From: SHXO01 sp964523885
GTDB taxonomy: Bacteria; Pseudomonadota; Gammaproteobacteria; Burkholderiales; SHXO01
NCBI GenBank assembly: GCA_964523885.1
Contig: CAZFYX010000072.1
Span: 1-64,000 of the forward strand
Direction: 5' to 3'
DNA length: 64,000 nt
Of this stretch, positions 63,086-64,000 are shown piece after piece. The notes beneath the pieces were generated by a model. The model saw only the letters and a program-made list of their open reading frames with translations. It was not told the origin of the DNA and did not search any database. A program made the position numbers and the translations under genes. Position 1 is the first letter of the stretch, and each line of letters opens with the position of its first letter.

Positions 63086-64000
63086 ATGGCTGAATACCAG
63101 AACATCTTCACCCGGGTGCAGGTGCGGGCGGCCGCGCCCTACCAGGGGGTGGCGCTGCCCAGCGGTGCCTATCCGCGGTCCTTCAAGGGCGGCTTCAACT
63201 ACTGGCTGGGAGTGATCGGCGATGCCCAGATCGGCCCGCTGTACCTGGGCTGGTTCGGCATGGCCTCGCTGCTCTTCGGCTTCATCGCATTCGAGATCAT
63301 CGGGCTGAACATGTTCGCCTCGGTGAACTGGGATCCGATCCAGTTCATCCGCCAGCTGCCATGGCTGGCGCTGGAGCCGCCGAAACCGGAGTACGGGCTG
63401 TCGATCCCGCCGCTGAGCGAAGGCGGCTGGTGGCTGATGGCAGGCTTCTTCCTCACCACCTCGATCCTGCTGTGGTGGGTGCGGATGTACCGGCGCGCGC
63501 GGGCGCTCGGGATGGGCACGCACGTGGCGTGGGCGTTCGCCGCCGCAATCTGGCTCTACCTGGTGCTCGGCTTCATCCGCCCGGTGCTGATGGGAAACTG
63601 GGGCGAGGCAGTGCCGTTCGGCATCTTCCCGCATCTGGACTGGACGGCGGCGTTCTCGATCCGCTACGGCAACCTGTTCTACAACCCGTTCCACATGCTC
63701 TCGATTGCATTCCTGTACGGCTCGGCGCTGCTGTTCGCCATGCACGGCGGCACGATCCTGGCGACCAGCTACATGGGTGCGGAGCGCGAGCTCGAGCAGA
63801 TCACGGACCGGGGCACCGCGGCCGAGCGCGGCGCGCTGTTCTGGCGCTGGACGATGGGTTTCAACGCCACCATCGAGTCGATCCACCGCTGGGCCTGGTG
63901 GTTCGCGGTGCTGTGCCCGCTGACCGGCGGCATCGGCATCCTGCTCTCGGGCACCGTGGTGGACAACTGGTACCTGTGGGGCGTCAAGCACGGCATCGCG
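63086..64000 (+). CDS. pufM: Photosynthetic reaction centre M subunit, C-terminus cut
   Basis: 305 residues are present before the right window edge, with no stop. MAEYQNIFTRVQVRAAAPYQ starts the protein. Helix and ligand segments YNPFHMLSIAFLYGSALLFA (special-pair histidine), MHGGTILA and TIESIHRWAWWFAV (iron and quinone region) are intact. It follows pufL by 15 bases with GGCGAGGAG as ribosome site. Whether pufC follows cannot be seen. Confidence 0.96.
   Translation, partial: MAEYQNIFTRVQVRAAAPYQGVALPSGAYPRSFKGGFNYWLGVIGDAQIGPLYLGWFGMASLLFGFIAFEIIGLNMFASVNWDPIQFIRQLPWLALEPPKPEYGLSIPPLSEGGWWLMAGFFLTTSILLWWVRMYRRARALGMGTHVAWAFAAAIWLYLVLGFIRPVLMGNWGEAVPFGIFPHLDWTAAFSIRYGNLFYNPFHMLSIAFLYGSALLFAMHGGTILATSYMGAERELEQITDRGTAAERGALFWRWTMGFNATIESIHRWAWWFAVLCPLTGGIGILLSGTVVDNWYLWGVKHGIA

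Overview
High-GC DNA from a facultatively phototrophic purple proteobacterium. The evidence is genes for anoxygenic reaction-centre subunits L and M, light-harvesting subunits, bacteriochlorophyll a and acyclic carotenoid synthesis, a red-type (form IC) RuBisCO operon with its CbbX activase, and aerobic benzoyl-CoA (box) catabolism. PEP-CTERM-type proteins, a PA2778/PA2779 pair and the form IC operon would suit a betaproteobacterium (Burkholderiales or Rhodocyclales), but this placement is inferred and no rRNA gene is present to test it.

Layout. (1) 1-6618, aromatic catabolism: boxB (cut by the left edge), a broken four-helix-bundle gene wedged into the operon, boxC (with an apparent one-base frameshift) and boxR on the minus strand; a flavodoxin, benzoate-CoA ligase and an alpha/beta hydrolase diverge on the plus strand. 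Two BoxR-type operator motifs lie in the divergent promoter. (2) 6669-22376, mixed housekeeping and accessory genes: FtsX-type permease, NTF2-like and AttH/CrtC-like proteins, nitroreductase-like protein, DUF1499, Rieske oxygenase, Tex, hemerythrin, esterase, a sulfite-oxidase-like/reductase pair, the PA2778/PA2779 pair and a carboxymuconolactone-decarboxylase-like protein, with dense families of palindromic repeats between genes. (3) 22484-26345, bchI-bchD-bchO. (4) 26398-39291, an accessory stretch with a DUF1254 protein, a di-haem oxidoreductase, three lower-GC secreted PEP-CTERM-like proteins, a binding-protein/DsrE pair, a small L7/L12-like membrane protein, an unusual monooxygenase/aryl-CoA ligase fusion and a DUF3422 protein. 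(5) 39295-46135, cbbR divergent from cbbL-cbbS-cbbE-cbbX-cbbF-cbbP. (6) 46510-64000, dxs followed by the main photosynthesis cluster: crtI-crtB, crtD-crtC on the minus strand, and crtE-crtF-bchC-bchX-bchY-bchZ-pufB-pufA-pufL-pufM, the last cut by the right edge.

How it works together: dxs supplies isoprenoid precursor; crtE, B, I, C, D and F build a methoxylated acyclic carotenoid; bchI/D are part of the chelatase that commits protoporphyrin to bacteriochlorophyll, and bchX/Y/Z plus bchC carry out its last ring reductions and oxidations; pufBALM supply LH1 and the reaction-centre core. The Calvin-cycle operon uses the light-derived ATP and reductant. Tandem PpsR/CrtJ-type palindromes (TGT-N12-ACA) precede crtI, lie between crtD and crtE, and precede bchC, so redox/light repression of the cluster can be read from the sequence. 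No crtA, pufQ, puhA, bchFNBHLM or ppsR is seen here. No tRNA, rRNA or CRISPR array was recognised.
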